Shown here in pieces: positions 41,227-48,408 of a DNA stretch of 64,000 bases (position 1 is the first letter of the stretch; every line of letters starts with the position of its first letter). The notes beneath the pieces are model-generated. The model was not told the origin of the DNA, ran no database searches, and saw only the letters and a program-made list of their open reading frames with translations. The position numbers were made by a program, and so were the translations under genes. This stretch comes from Streptomyces thermolilacinus SPC6. GTDB lineage: Bacteria; Actinomycetota; Actinomycetes; Streptomycetales; Streptomycetaceae. The stretch is taken from positions 4,169,001 through 4,233,000 of the forward strand of contig NZ_ASHX02000001.1 in assembly GCF_000478605.2 (NCBI RefSeq), read 5' to 3'.

Positions 41227-41913
41227 ATGACCACCGTCGGACTGCTCCGCCCGGAGGGTCACCCGGAGGACGACTACCGCCGTATCGAGACGCTGCTGGG
41301 CGGCGACATCCGCGTGGACCCCGTCGTGTACGACGGGCCCGGCACCGACCCGGAGCGGCTGGCCGCCGGGGCGGAGCGGCTGCGTCTCGCGGGCACCGAC
41401 GCGGTCGTGTGGGCGACGGCGGGCGCGTCGTTCGCGCAGGGCTGGGACGCGGCGCGGGCCCACGCCAGGGCGCTGGCGCTGACGGCGGGCCTCCCCGCGT
41501 CCAGTACGGCGATCGGCTTCGCGCACGCGACGCGGGCGGTCGGCGCGACCCGCGTGGCGGTGGCGGGCGGGTACCCGGACGACGTGGCGGGCGCGGTGGT
41601 CCGGTTCCTGGAGGCGGCGGGCATCCAGGTGGTGGGCGAGGCGCGGGCGCACGGCGGGCTGCCGCTGCCCGATCTGGTGCGGGCGGCCGACGACCCGAGC
41701 GCGGAGGCGGTGCTGGTCCCGGACACCTCCGTGCCGACGGTCGCTGAGGTCCCGGAGGCGGAGGCGGCGGCCGGGAAGCCCGTGCTGACGGGGACGCTGG
41801 TGACGGTGTGGGAGGGGCTGCGGCTCGCGGAGCGGCACGGGGTGTGGGGCGAGGAGCTGGGCGCGCTGTTCGTCCGCCGTGGTCCGCGGGACGTGTGGGA
41901 GCCGAGGGCGTAG
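41227..41913 (+). CDS. EutA/maleate isomerase-like protein (Asp/Glu racemase superfamily) with no cysteines
   Basis: A 228-residue protein with the two-domain Asp/Glu racemase fold: VGLLRPEGHPEDDYRRIETL, DAVVWATAGASF, LPASSTAIGFAHATRAVGAT, and VLVPDTSVPTVAEV with GKPVLTGTLVTVWEGLRLAE at the end. Relatives include maleate cis-trans isomerase and EutA of ectoine utilisation clusters. The usual first catalytic Cys (WACTSGS in relatives as I recall them) is replaced here (WATAGAS), and the second position is Asp-Thr. The whole protein contains no Cys, so racemase or isomerase chemistry by the classical pair is impossible. The neighbouring ehu transporter hints at a solute-metabolism role. Confidence 0.75.
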   Translation: MTTVGLLRPEGHPEDDYRRIETLLGGDIRVDPVVYDGPGTDPERLAAGAERLRLAGTDAVVWATAGASFAQGWDAARAHARALALTAGLPASSTAIGFAHATRAVGATRVAVAGGYPDDVAGAVVRFLEAAGIQVVGEARAHGGLPLPDLVRAADDPSAEAVLVPDTSVPTVAEVPEAEAAAGKPVLTGTLVTVWEGLRLAERHGVWGEELGALFVRRGPRDVWEPRA

Positions 41914-42000
41914 GGCGCGCCGGGGCTGAGCCGGGAATAAGCGGATGGTGCCTCCTGTTAGGCGATGGCGTAGAGACGTCATGGCGCAGGAGGGCCCACG

Positions 42001-43128
42001 GTGAGCGACGAGACACAGCACACGGCGACGGACGGCACGGCGGCGGTACGGCCCGTCGGCACCGCCGCCGCCACCGACCCGATCCGGGGCGGGGCGCCCG
42101 GCACGGCCCCCGTGCCGCTCTCCGTCCTGGACCTGGTGACCGTCGGGCAGGGGTCCACCGCGTCGCGGGCGCTGGCCACCAGCGTGGAGATCGCCCGTCT
42201 GGCCGAGCGGCGCGGCTACCACCGCCACTGGGTCGCCGAGCACCACTCGATGCCCGGCGTCGCCTCGTCCTCCCCGGCGGTGATCCTCGCGCACCTCGCC
42301 GCCCACACGAGCCGCATCCGCCTCGGCTCGGGCGGCGTGATGCTGCCCAACCACGCGCCGCTCGTCGTCGCCGAGCAGTTCGGCACCCTGGAGGCGCTGG
42401 CGCCCGGCCGGGTGGACCTGGGCCTCGGTCGCGCGCCCGGCACGGACGGCGCCACCGCCGCCGCGCTGCGCCGCGCGGACCGGCTGGACGAGGGCGCCGA
42501 CGAGTTCCCGCAGCAGCTCGCCGAGCTGATCCGGTTCCTGGACGACGACTTCCCGGACGGCCACCCGTACGCCCGTATCCACGCCGTGCCGGGCCCGGTG
42601 CAGGGCCCGGCGGGGCGGCCGCCGGTGTGGCTGCTCGGCTCGTCCGGGTTCAGCGCGCGGCTCGCCGGGACGCTGGGCCTGCCGTTCGCGTTCGCCCACC
42701 ACTTCTCGGCCCGCAACACGATCCCGGCGCTGGACCTGTACCGGTCGTCGTTCCGCCCGTCGGCCGTGCTGGACGCCCCGTACGCGCTGATCGGCGTGTC
42801 CGCGATCGCCGCCGACGACCCGCGCGAGGCGCGGCGCCAGGCGTTGAGCGGCGCGCTGTCGATGGTGCGGCTGCGCACCGGGCGGCCGGGTCTCGTGCCC
42901 ACGCCGGAGGAGGCCGAGGCGTACCCGTACAGCCCGGTCGAGCGGGACTTCGTGGACGGCTGGCTGGCGAACGTCGTCCACGGCACGCCCGACGAGGTGC
43001 GGGCCGGGCTGGACGACCTCCAGAAGCGGACGGGCGCCGACGAGCTGATGATCACGGCGAGCGTGCACGGCGGCGAGGCGCGGCTGCGCTCGTACGAGCT
43101 GATCGCGGACGCGTACGGAATGGTCTAG
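42001..43128 (+). CDS. LLM class flavin-dependent oxidoreductase
   Basis: A 375-residue bacterial luciferase-like monooxygenase. The TIM-barrel start LSVLDLVTVGQGSTASRALA leads to RGYHRHWVAEHHSMPGVASS, the hallmark AEHH motif of the group, with SRIRLGSGGVMLPNH and LGLGRAPGTDG downstream. Such enzymes use FMNH2 or F420 from a partner reductase to oxidise an organic substrate; none is adjacent. The first 35 residues are a Thr/Ala/Gly-rich lead. The GTG start follows GCAGGAGGG, 87 bases after the EutA-like gene. The stop codon lies inside TGGTCTAG, 9 bases before a DasR-type element. Confidence 0.9.
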   Translation: MSDETQHTATDGTAAVRPVGTAAATDPIRGGAPGTAPVPLSVLDLVTVGQGSTASRALATSVEIARLAERRGYHRHWVAEHHSMPGVASSSPAVILAHLAAHTSRIRLGSGGVMLPNHAPLVVAEQFGTLEALAPGRVDLGLGRAPGTDGATAAALRRADRLDEGADEFPQQLAELIRFLDDDFPDGHPYARIHAVPGPVQGPAGRPPVWLLGSSGFSARLAGTLGLPFAFAHHFSARNTIPALDLYRSSFRPSAVLDAPYALIGVSAIAADDPREARRQALSGALSMVRLRTGRPGLVPTPEEAEAYPYSPVERDFVDGWLANVVHGTPDEVRAGLDDLQKRTGADELMITASVHGGEARLRSYELIADAYGMV

Positions 43129-43136
43129 CCCCCATT

Positions 43137-43178
43137 TGGTCCAGACCATTGACGCGGGGCGCGCGCGGCGGCTATCAA
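43137..43178 (+). promoter_or_regulatory. Chitinase-type promoter with a DasR-like element and no downstream gene
   Basis: TGGTCCAGACCA (43137-43148) is a palindrome (TGGTC/GACCA) like the repeats of Streptomyces chitinase promoters. It abuts TTGACG (-35, 43149-43154), and TATCAA (-10, 43173-43178) follows after 18 bases. Downstream on the plus strand there is only the 3' end of an opposite gene. A further TGGTCTAG overlaps the LLM stop at 43121-43128. Confidence 0.65.
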
Positions 43179-43306
43179 TACGTCAACTTCCGTACGCCGC
43201 ACGGCTGCGCGGCGCGCCTCAGTCCACCGCCCCTGCCCGGAGAGGCCCACCCTCCCCGACCAGGGGCGGTCCTCAGCCCCGCCGGACGGGTCGCGGCGCG
43301 GGGCGT

Positions 43307-45382
43307 TCAGGGCGCGGGGGGCAGGAGTGCCGCGATCCGGGACGGGGGGACCGGCCGGGAGTACCACCAGCCCTGGCCCGTGTCGCAGCCGATCCGCCGC
43401 AGCCGCTCCGCCTGCCCCGCCGTCTCCACGCACTCCGCCGTCACCGTCAGCCCCAGCCGGTGCGCCAGGCACACCATCGCCTCCACGATCACCTCGTCGG
43501 CCGGGTTCGGGTGCGCCTCGTCCTGGAAGCCCCGCACGAACGATCCGTCGAGCTTCAGCACCGACACGGGCAGGCGGCTCAGGTAGGCGAGGTTCGAGTA
43601 CCCGGTGCCGAAGTCGTCGATGGCGATCCGCACGCCCATCCCGCTCAGCGCCTGGAGCGCCCGCAGCGGCCGCCCGGCCGACCCCATCACCGCCGACTCG
43701 GTCAGCTCCAGCTGGAGCAGGCCCGGTTCGAGGCCCGTCTCGTCCAGGATCTCCGCCACGTCCGCGACCAGGTCGGAGTCCCACACCTGCCGTACGGCGA
43801 CGTTGACGCTGACGAACAGCGGCCGCGCGTCGGGACGTTCGGCCTGCCAGCGGCGGGCCTGGTGGCACGCGGTCCGCAGCACCCACCGGCCCAGCTGCAC
43901 GATGGACCCGTCTTCTTCAGCAATTCCGATGAACCGATTCGGCGCCAGCGTCCCGAACCGGGGGTGGTTCCAGCGGACCAGCGCCTCCACCCCGCGCACC
44001 GCCCCGTCGGCCATGCCGACCAGCGGCTGGTACTCCAGCGCGAACTCGCCCCGCTCCACGGCCGGCCGCAGTGTCGAGCTGAGCGCCTGCCGGGTCATCC
44101 GGTGCGCGTTGCGCTCCGGGTCGAAGAGCGTCCAGCGGGCCTTGCCGTCGGCCTTCGCCCAGTACTGCGTCGTCTCGGCGGCCTGCATCAGCCCGTTGAC
44201 GGTGGTGCCCGCCGCGGCCCGCTCCACCACGCCGATGGACGCGGACACCGAAAGACGCTGCCCCGCCAGGTCGAACGGGCGCTGTACGGCGGCGAGCACG
44301 GCCCCGGCGAGCGCGGCGAGCTGTTCCGTGCCGGTCGAGTCCTCGACCAGGATCGCGAACTCGTCGCCGCCGAGCCGCGCCACCAGATGGCCGCCCCCGC
44401 GCGCGTACGCGTCGTTCTCGGCGCACTCGGTGAGCCGGGTGGCGACGGCGGCGAGCAGCCGGTCGCCGACCCGGTGGCCGAGCGTCTCGTTGACGGCCTT
44501 GAACCCGTCCAGGTCCAGGTAGCACAGGCCGATCCGGCCCGTGCCGCCCTCGCCGTACGCGTCGTAGGAGTCGTACGCGTCGCACGAGGCGTGCTCCAGC
44601 GCGGACGTGAGGCGCTCGAAGAACAGCGTCCGGTTGGGCAGCCGCGTCACCGGGTCGTGCATCTGGAGGTGCCGCAGTCGCGCCTGGAGCTCGCGGCGGT
44701 CGCTGATGTCGGCGACGGACAGCAGCACATGGCGGCTGCGGGGTACGGGCGCGACGGTGACCTCCGCCCACAGCGACCGTCCGTCCGGGTGCTTGAGGCG
44801 GCGCGTGCAGCGGAAGCGGGAGCGGTGGCCGCGCAGCACCTCCCGGTACGCGTGCCAGGTGCGGCTGTCGGCGCCCAGGTCCACCAGCTCAGCGGCGGCG
44901 CGGCGGCGCAGGGACGCGGCGTCCGTGCCGACGAGGTCGGCGAGGCCGTCGTTCGCGCTGACCACCAGACCGTCGCCGTCCACGACCGCCATGGGGAGCT
45001 GCGCCGCGTTGAACGCCGCGTGGACGTCGCGCAGCAGCGCCGCGGGGGAGGGTGCGGGGCCCGGTGCGGCCTCGGGAACCGCGGCCGGGCGGGGCGGCTG
45101 GGCGCGGGGCGGTTGCCGGCGGCGTGGCTGCGCGGTGGGTGGCTGCTCGCGGTGCGCCGTGGTCCCGCCATGGGCGCCGTCGGCCGCCGTGGTCCCGTCG
45201 TTGGTGTCGCCGGCCACCGGACCCGTCTCACGCACCGTGGTCGTCTCACGCGCCGTGGTCGTCCGGAGTGCGGTGCTGGGCTGTGCGACCGCTGTGTGTC
45301 CCGGTCCTTCTGGAGTTCCGCTCACCGCTCGCTCCCGCAGGGCAGTTGTGACGTACAGATCTGGTCGGGCGAGGTCGGCCAT
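43307..45382 (-). CDS. cdgA: PAS-GGDEF-EAL cyclic di-GMP turnover protein, CdgA-like
   Basis: A 691-residue soluble protein with no membrane helix. After a 110-residue Thr/Ala/Pro lead come a PAS domain (about 115-235, ending VLLSVADISDRRELQ), GGDEF (RLGGDEF, 338-342) and EAL (GVEALVRWNHP, 466-468; DDFGTGYSNLAYL; VETAGQAERLR). Both catalytic motifs are intact, so it could make and break c-di-GMP. The RxxD inhibitory site expected before GGDEF is GGGH, hence absent. S. coelicolor CdgA has this plan and a comparable chromosomal setting as I recall. The ATG at 45382 is chosen; a GTG 20 codons later is possible. Confidence 0.85.
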   Translation of the reverse strand: MADLARPDLYVTTALRERAVSGTPEGPGHTAVAQPSTALRTTTARETTTVRETGPVAGDTNDGTTAADGAHGGTTAHREQPPTAQPRRRQPPRAQPPRPAAVPEAAPGPAPSPAALLRDVHAAFNAAQLPMAVVDGDGLVVSANDGLADLVGTDAASLRRRAAAELVDLGADSRTWHAYREVLRGHRSRFRCTRRLKHPDGRSLWAEVTVAPVPRSRHVLLSVADISDRRELQARLRHLQMHDPVTRLPNRTLFFERLTSALEHASCDAYDSYDAYGEGGTGRIGLCYLDLDGFKAVNETLGHRVGDRLLAAVATRLTECAENDAYARGGGHLVARLGGDEFAILVEDSTGTEQLAALAGAVLAAVQRPFDLAGQRLSVSASIGVVERAAAGTTVNGLMQAAETTQYWAKADGKARWTLFDPERNAHRMTRQALSSTLRPAVERGEFALEYQPLVGMADGAVRGVEALVRWNHPRFGTLAPNRFIGIAEEDGSIVQLGRWVLRTACHQARRWQAERPDARPLFVSVNVAVRQVWDSDLVADVAEILDETGLEPGLLQLELTESAVMGSAGRPLRALQALSGMGVRIAIDDFGTGYSNLAYLSRLPVSVLKLDGSFVRGFQDEAHPNPADEVIVEAMVCLAHRLGLTVTAECVETAGQAERLRRIGCDTGQGWWYSRPVPPSRIAALLPPAP

Positions 45383-45658
45383 GGAAAGTGTGCCGATCCC
45401 GGGCGCTGCCGTGGGGCCGTTCCAGCGACCCCCGGCCTGTGGACAACGGCCGAACGGCCCAACGGACACGCCCGATCGTTTCTGCGCGGGTGTGGCGCGA
45501 CTCGGCCAGGGTCCGACCGGATGTGACTGCCGGTGAAGGGGCGCAGGGGGTACGGGGGTGCCGCCGCTCACCCGAGTGGGGCAGCGGAACAGGGCATACC
45601 ATCCCAAAACGGCACAGGGTGGGGAGACGTTCCGTATATCTCGCACCCGGAGGTTGAC

Positions 45659-46927
45659 GTGGAGGGTCAGCAGCCGCCCGCGCAGCGACGTCCGCAGCCG
45701 CCCGCGCCGCTGCACGGCGGAGTGCGCCGCCCGAGCCTGCGCTCCACGGCCGCCGGGGTGTTCTCCCTCGTCGCCATCGCCGCGACGGGCCTCGTCTCCG
45801 GCCCGGCGGCGGGCGAGCCGTCGGCGGGGCCGTGCGCCCTGCCGCGCACCGACGCCCACCACTCGCTGGGCCTGGACACCTGGAACGCCGCCTACCCGAA
45901 GCCCGAGCGGACCCTCGACGCGGTCATGCTCTTCCTGTCGTTCCCGGACTCGGCGCCGCCGCACTCGACGGAGACGATCGCCGCCGACTACTTCCCCGAC
46001 ACGAGCGAGTTCTTCGAGCGGGCCTCGTACGGGCGGTTCACGCTGCGCGCCCACCCCCGGCACGGCTGGCTGCGCATGCCGCGCCCGTCCACCGCGTACG
46101 CCATACAGCGGGACTGGGCGGCCGACCGGCGGGCCGCCTACCTGCGGGACGCGCTCGCGGTGGCCGACCCGGTCGTGGACTTCTCCCGGTACGACATCGT
46201 CTACCTGGTCGCGGACCCGGAGGCGCCCGGCGTGGACTCGGACGCGACGAAGGTCGTCAACCTGCGGACGCCGCTGCGCGCGGACGGCACGGACATCGAC
46301 CGGGTGGTGACGCTGTTCGAACGGCACCCGCCGGACCGGAACGTCCTGGCCCACGAGACGGGCCATGTCTTCGACCTGCCGGACCTGTACAACCGGCCCG
46401 TGGACGGCAAGGGCGACTGGGACACCCATGTGGGCGACTGGGACGTCATGGGCAGCCAGTTCGCGCTGGCCCCTGAGCCGTTCGGCTGGCACAAGTGGAA
46501 GCTCGGCTGGCTCGGCGCGCACCAGGTGCGGTGCGTACGGGAGCCGCAGCTGGTCACGCTCCAGCCGCTGGCGGCGGAGAACGGCGCGCCCGCCGCGCCC
46601 GGCCCGCGTCTCGCGGTGGTGCGTACGGGCCCGGACCGCGTCCTGGCGTTCGAGGCGCGGGGGGCGTTCGGCAACGACCGGGGCACGTGCACGGAGGGCG
46701 TGCTGGTGTACCGGGTGCGCGGCGGCACCGAGTCGGGCGCGGGGCCCGTGGAGGTGGTGGACGCCCATCCGCTGACGGAGGCCTGCCGGGACCGGTCCGT
46801 GTACCCGCCGCTCGCGGACGCGCCGCTCGCGGAGGGCGAGTCGCTCACCGTGGCGGAGGAGGGCGTCCGCGTGGAGGTCCTGCACCGGACGGCGGCGGGC
46901 GGCTGGACGGTGCGGATCACCCCGTAG
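45659..46927 (+). CDS. Secreted M6-like metalloprotease
   Basis: A 422-residue exported protein. The GTG at 45659 follows GGAGG with five bases between. A Pro/Gln-rich basic lead precedes the signal helix (STAAGVFSLVAIAATGLVSG), cleaved near GEPSAG. The catalytic segment is HETGHVFDLPDLYN with HETGH at 232-236, the M6/immune-inhibitor zinc motif, followed by GDWDVMGSQ, which carries the Met-turn of metzincins. Four or more Cys (GPCALP, VRCVRE, GTCTEG, EACRDR) could make disulfides. It probably degrades extracellular protein. It is divergent from cdgA and ends before tRNA-Lys copy 3. Confidence 0.83.
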   Translation: MEGQQPPAQRRPQPPAPLHGGVRRPSLRSTAAGVFSLVAIAATGLVSGPAAGEPSAGPCALPRTDAHHSLGLDTWNAAYPKPERTLDAVMLFLSFPDSAPPHSTETIAADYFPDTSEFFERASYGRFTLRAHPRHGWLRMPRPSTAYAIQRDWAADRRAAYLRDALAVADPVVDFSRYDIVYLVADPEAPGVDSDATKVVNLRTPLRADGTDIDRVVTLFERHPPDRNVLAHETGHVFDLPDLYNRPVDGKGDWDTHVGDWDVMGSQFALAPEPFGWHKWKLGWLGAHQVRCVREPQLVTLQPLAAENGAPAAPGPRLAVVRTGPDRVLAFEARGAFGNDRGTCTEGVLVYRVRGGTESGAGPVEVVDAHPLTEACRDRSVYPPLADAPLAEGESLTVAEEGVRVEVLHRTAAGGWTVRITP

Positions 46928-46957
46928 GGCCGTACGCCTCCGTACACCCCGGCACAC

Positions 46958-46991
46958 GAAGAAGCCCCCCGCTTCCGCGAGGGGCTTCTTC
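46958..46991. terminator. Two-way terminator between the protease gene and tRNA-Lys copy 3
   Basis: GAAGAAGCCCC (46958-46968) pairs with GGGGCTTCTTC (46981-46991), with inner GC pairs and one mismatch near the TTCC loop. It lies 6 bases from the tRNA 3' end. Confidence 0.85.
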
Positions 46992-46997
46992 CGTCTG

Positions 46998-47071
46998 TGC
47001 GCCGCCAGGGACTCGAACCCCGGACCCGCTGATTAAGAGTCAGCTGCTCTAACCAACTGAGCTAGCGGCGC
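46998..47071 (-). tRNA. tRNA-Lys (anticodon CUU), copy 3 of 3
   Basis: 74 bases identical to the copies at 32233 and 36977. A TAATGT -10 candidate lies at 47087-47092, inside the 3' end of the next protein gene, whose stop codon TAG (47062-47064) is formed by tRNA bases. Confidence 0.96.
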
Positions 47072-47718
47072 CTGCTGACGTCGTAGACATTAGCACCCTC
47101 GTCGGTGTCCGGAGAAATCGATACCCGCACGTCACGGGTGGATGTGGCGCGCGCCACCCGCACGCACGCCCACAGCAGCACCTCGGGCCCCGGCAGCCAG
47201 GGCGTACGCGTGTCGGGCGCCACGACCCAGCGCGGGCCGTCCGTCGTGGCGGGCACCAGCGGCGGGATGGTCACCGCGTCGCCGACGCCGTGGCACAGCA
47301 TCGGCGGGACCGCGTCGCCCCACTCCTCCCAGCCGAGCAGCGCGGGCAGCCGCCGGCTGGTGCCGGGCGCGGTGAACAGCAGCATCCGCCCCAGGTGCGC
47401 GGCGACCGGCCCGGAGCCGGGGCCCTCCTCCCAGAGCCGGTCCAGCAGGCGGCGGCCGAAGATCGCGGGAACGTTCACCACGTCGAAGGCGGTGCCGCAG
47501 GGCAGGACGGCGGGCGCGGCGGGGCGGGCCTCCCACAGGGCGAGTGTGGAGGCCGGGTACTGCGACGCGGACACGAGCCACTCGGCGCCGTCGGCGGTGA
47601 CCTGCGAGGTGGGGTGGGGTGCCTGGTCGCGCAACCGCCGGTAGAGGTCGGGGCGACGCTCGTCCACGTCGGCGTGGGCGGGGCTCAGCGGGGTCTCTTC
47701 TCGCAGCCAGGTACTCAT
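47062..47718 (-). CDS. Prim-pol-like conserved Actinobacterial protein
   Basis: A 218-residue protein starting MSTWLREETP; the upstream in-frame extension lacks support. Visible segments: AVLPCGTAFDVVNVP, MLLFTAPGTSRRLPALLGWEEWG, LCHGVGDAVTIPP and WVVAPDTRTPWLPGPEVLLW. Similar Streptomyces proteins are often named bifunctional DNA primase/polymerase N-terminal domain, but the metal-binding residues of a primase are not clear here, so that function is doubtful. The product of 55658-56155 shares the FT/FL-x-PPGT and W-LLPP-type words. The last ten bases of the gene are inside tRNA-Lys copy 3, giving the ending VSRRR. Confidence 0.7.
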   Translation of the reverse strand: MSTWLREETPLSPAHADVDERRPDLYRRLRDQAPHPTSQVTADGAEWLVSASQYPASTLALWEARPAAPAVLPCGTAFDVVNVPAIFGRRLLDRLWEEGPGSGPVAAHLGRMLLFTAPGTSRRLPALLGWEEWGDAVPPMLCHGVGDAVTIPPLVPATTDGPRWVVAPDTRTPWLPGPEVLLWACVRVARATSTRDVRVSISPDTDEGANVYDVSRRR

Positions 47719-47741
47719 GCACCCAGGTCTACCGTGTGTGA

Positions 47742-47820
47742 CGAGATGATCTCGAAGAGTTCCCGGAAACCGGGACAGGCCGACGCTGGGCGGGGTATCT
47801 TTCGCCCTCGGCATATGCCG
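47742..47820. promoter_or_regulatory. Three stacked palindromes upstream of the prim-pol-like gene
   Basis: CGAGAT G ATCTCG (47742-47754), TCCCGG AAA CCGGGA (47761-47775) and CGGCATATGCCG (47809-47820). The last is AT-centred and operator-like; the others could be operator or hairpin. They lie between the prim-pol-like start (47718) and the stop of the 120-residue gene (47882), both on the minus strand. Confidence 0.45.
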
Positions 47821-47881
47821 CTCGCGTGCCCCCGGGGCACGGCCACCGCCGGGTGGCCGCCCCTGGCGGCCCGTGGGCCGC

Positions 47882-48244
47882 TCAGTCCTCGTCGCCGCTG
47901 CGGCCGGCGCCGTCGCGGAGCAGGTCGCGGCCGAACTCGACCATCTTCACCGCGTAGTCCTCCGTCCACTCGGCGCGCTCGGCGATGTCGGCGGTGGTCA
48001 GCCGGTCGAACCGGCGCGGGTCCGCGAGCTGCGCGGCGGCGATGGCCTGGTACTCCAGGGCCCGGTCGGCGGCCGCGCGGAACGCGAGCGTCAGCTCCGT
48101 GGACCGGGCGAGCAGCTCGCGCGGGTCCTCGATGGACTCCAGGTCGAAGAAGTGCTCCGGATCGGCGGCGGCCTCCGCAGGCTCGAAGAGCAGGGGCGCC
48201 GGCCTGAGCCGCCGCTGCTGCCCGCTCCGCTCGGTTTCCGCCAT
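47882..48244 (-). CDS. Conserved hypothetical protein, 120 residues
   Basis: A soluble, helical, acidic protein. ATG at 48244 follows GGGAGTCC. It contains LLFEPAEAAADPEHFFDLES, RELLARSTELTLAFRAAADR, ALEYQAIAAAQLADPRRFDR and LTTADIAERAEWTEDYAVKM. The last part resembles a helix-turn-helix (TTADIAERAEWTEDYAVKMV), so DNA binding is possible. No known family. It lies 164 bases downstream of the helicase operon on the same strand, so may share its message. Confidence 0.68.
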   Translation of the reverse strand: MAETERSGQQRRLRPAPLLFEPAEAAADPEHFFDLESIEDPRELLARSTELTLAFRAAADRALEYQAIAAAQLADPRRFDRLTTADIAERAEWTEDYAVKMVEFGRDLLRDGAGRSGDED

Positions 48245-48408
48245 GGAGGACTCCCATCCCGCTCGCCGTGCCGCCGCCCCCGTCGGTGAGACGGCCACCG
48301 ACCATTGTCCCGCCTCCCGCAACCCCGCGTGCGGGCCATGGCCGGCGCCCGCCCGCCGCGATCCGGCCTCGCCGCCGGGCCCTGTGCCCTGCCTCGTGCC
48401 CGGCCCGG

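Noticed and set aside
43307..46957. A 1216-residue frame joining cdgA with sequence opposite the protease gene
   Set aside because: The upstream 500 residues are antisense to a complete M6-like gene with signal peptide and HETGH; the ATG at 45382 is a better start.
32233..47071. tRNA-Lys copies as integration sites of a mobile element
   Set aside because: No integrase, excisionase or replication gene lies between them, and genes between are ordinary chromosomal ones.
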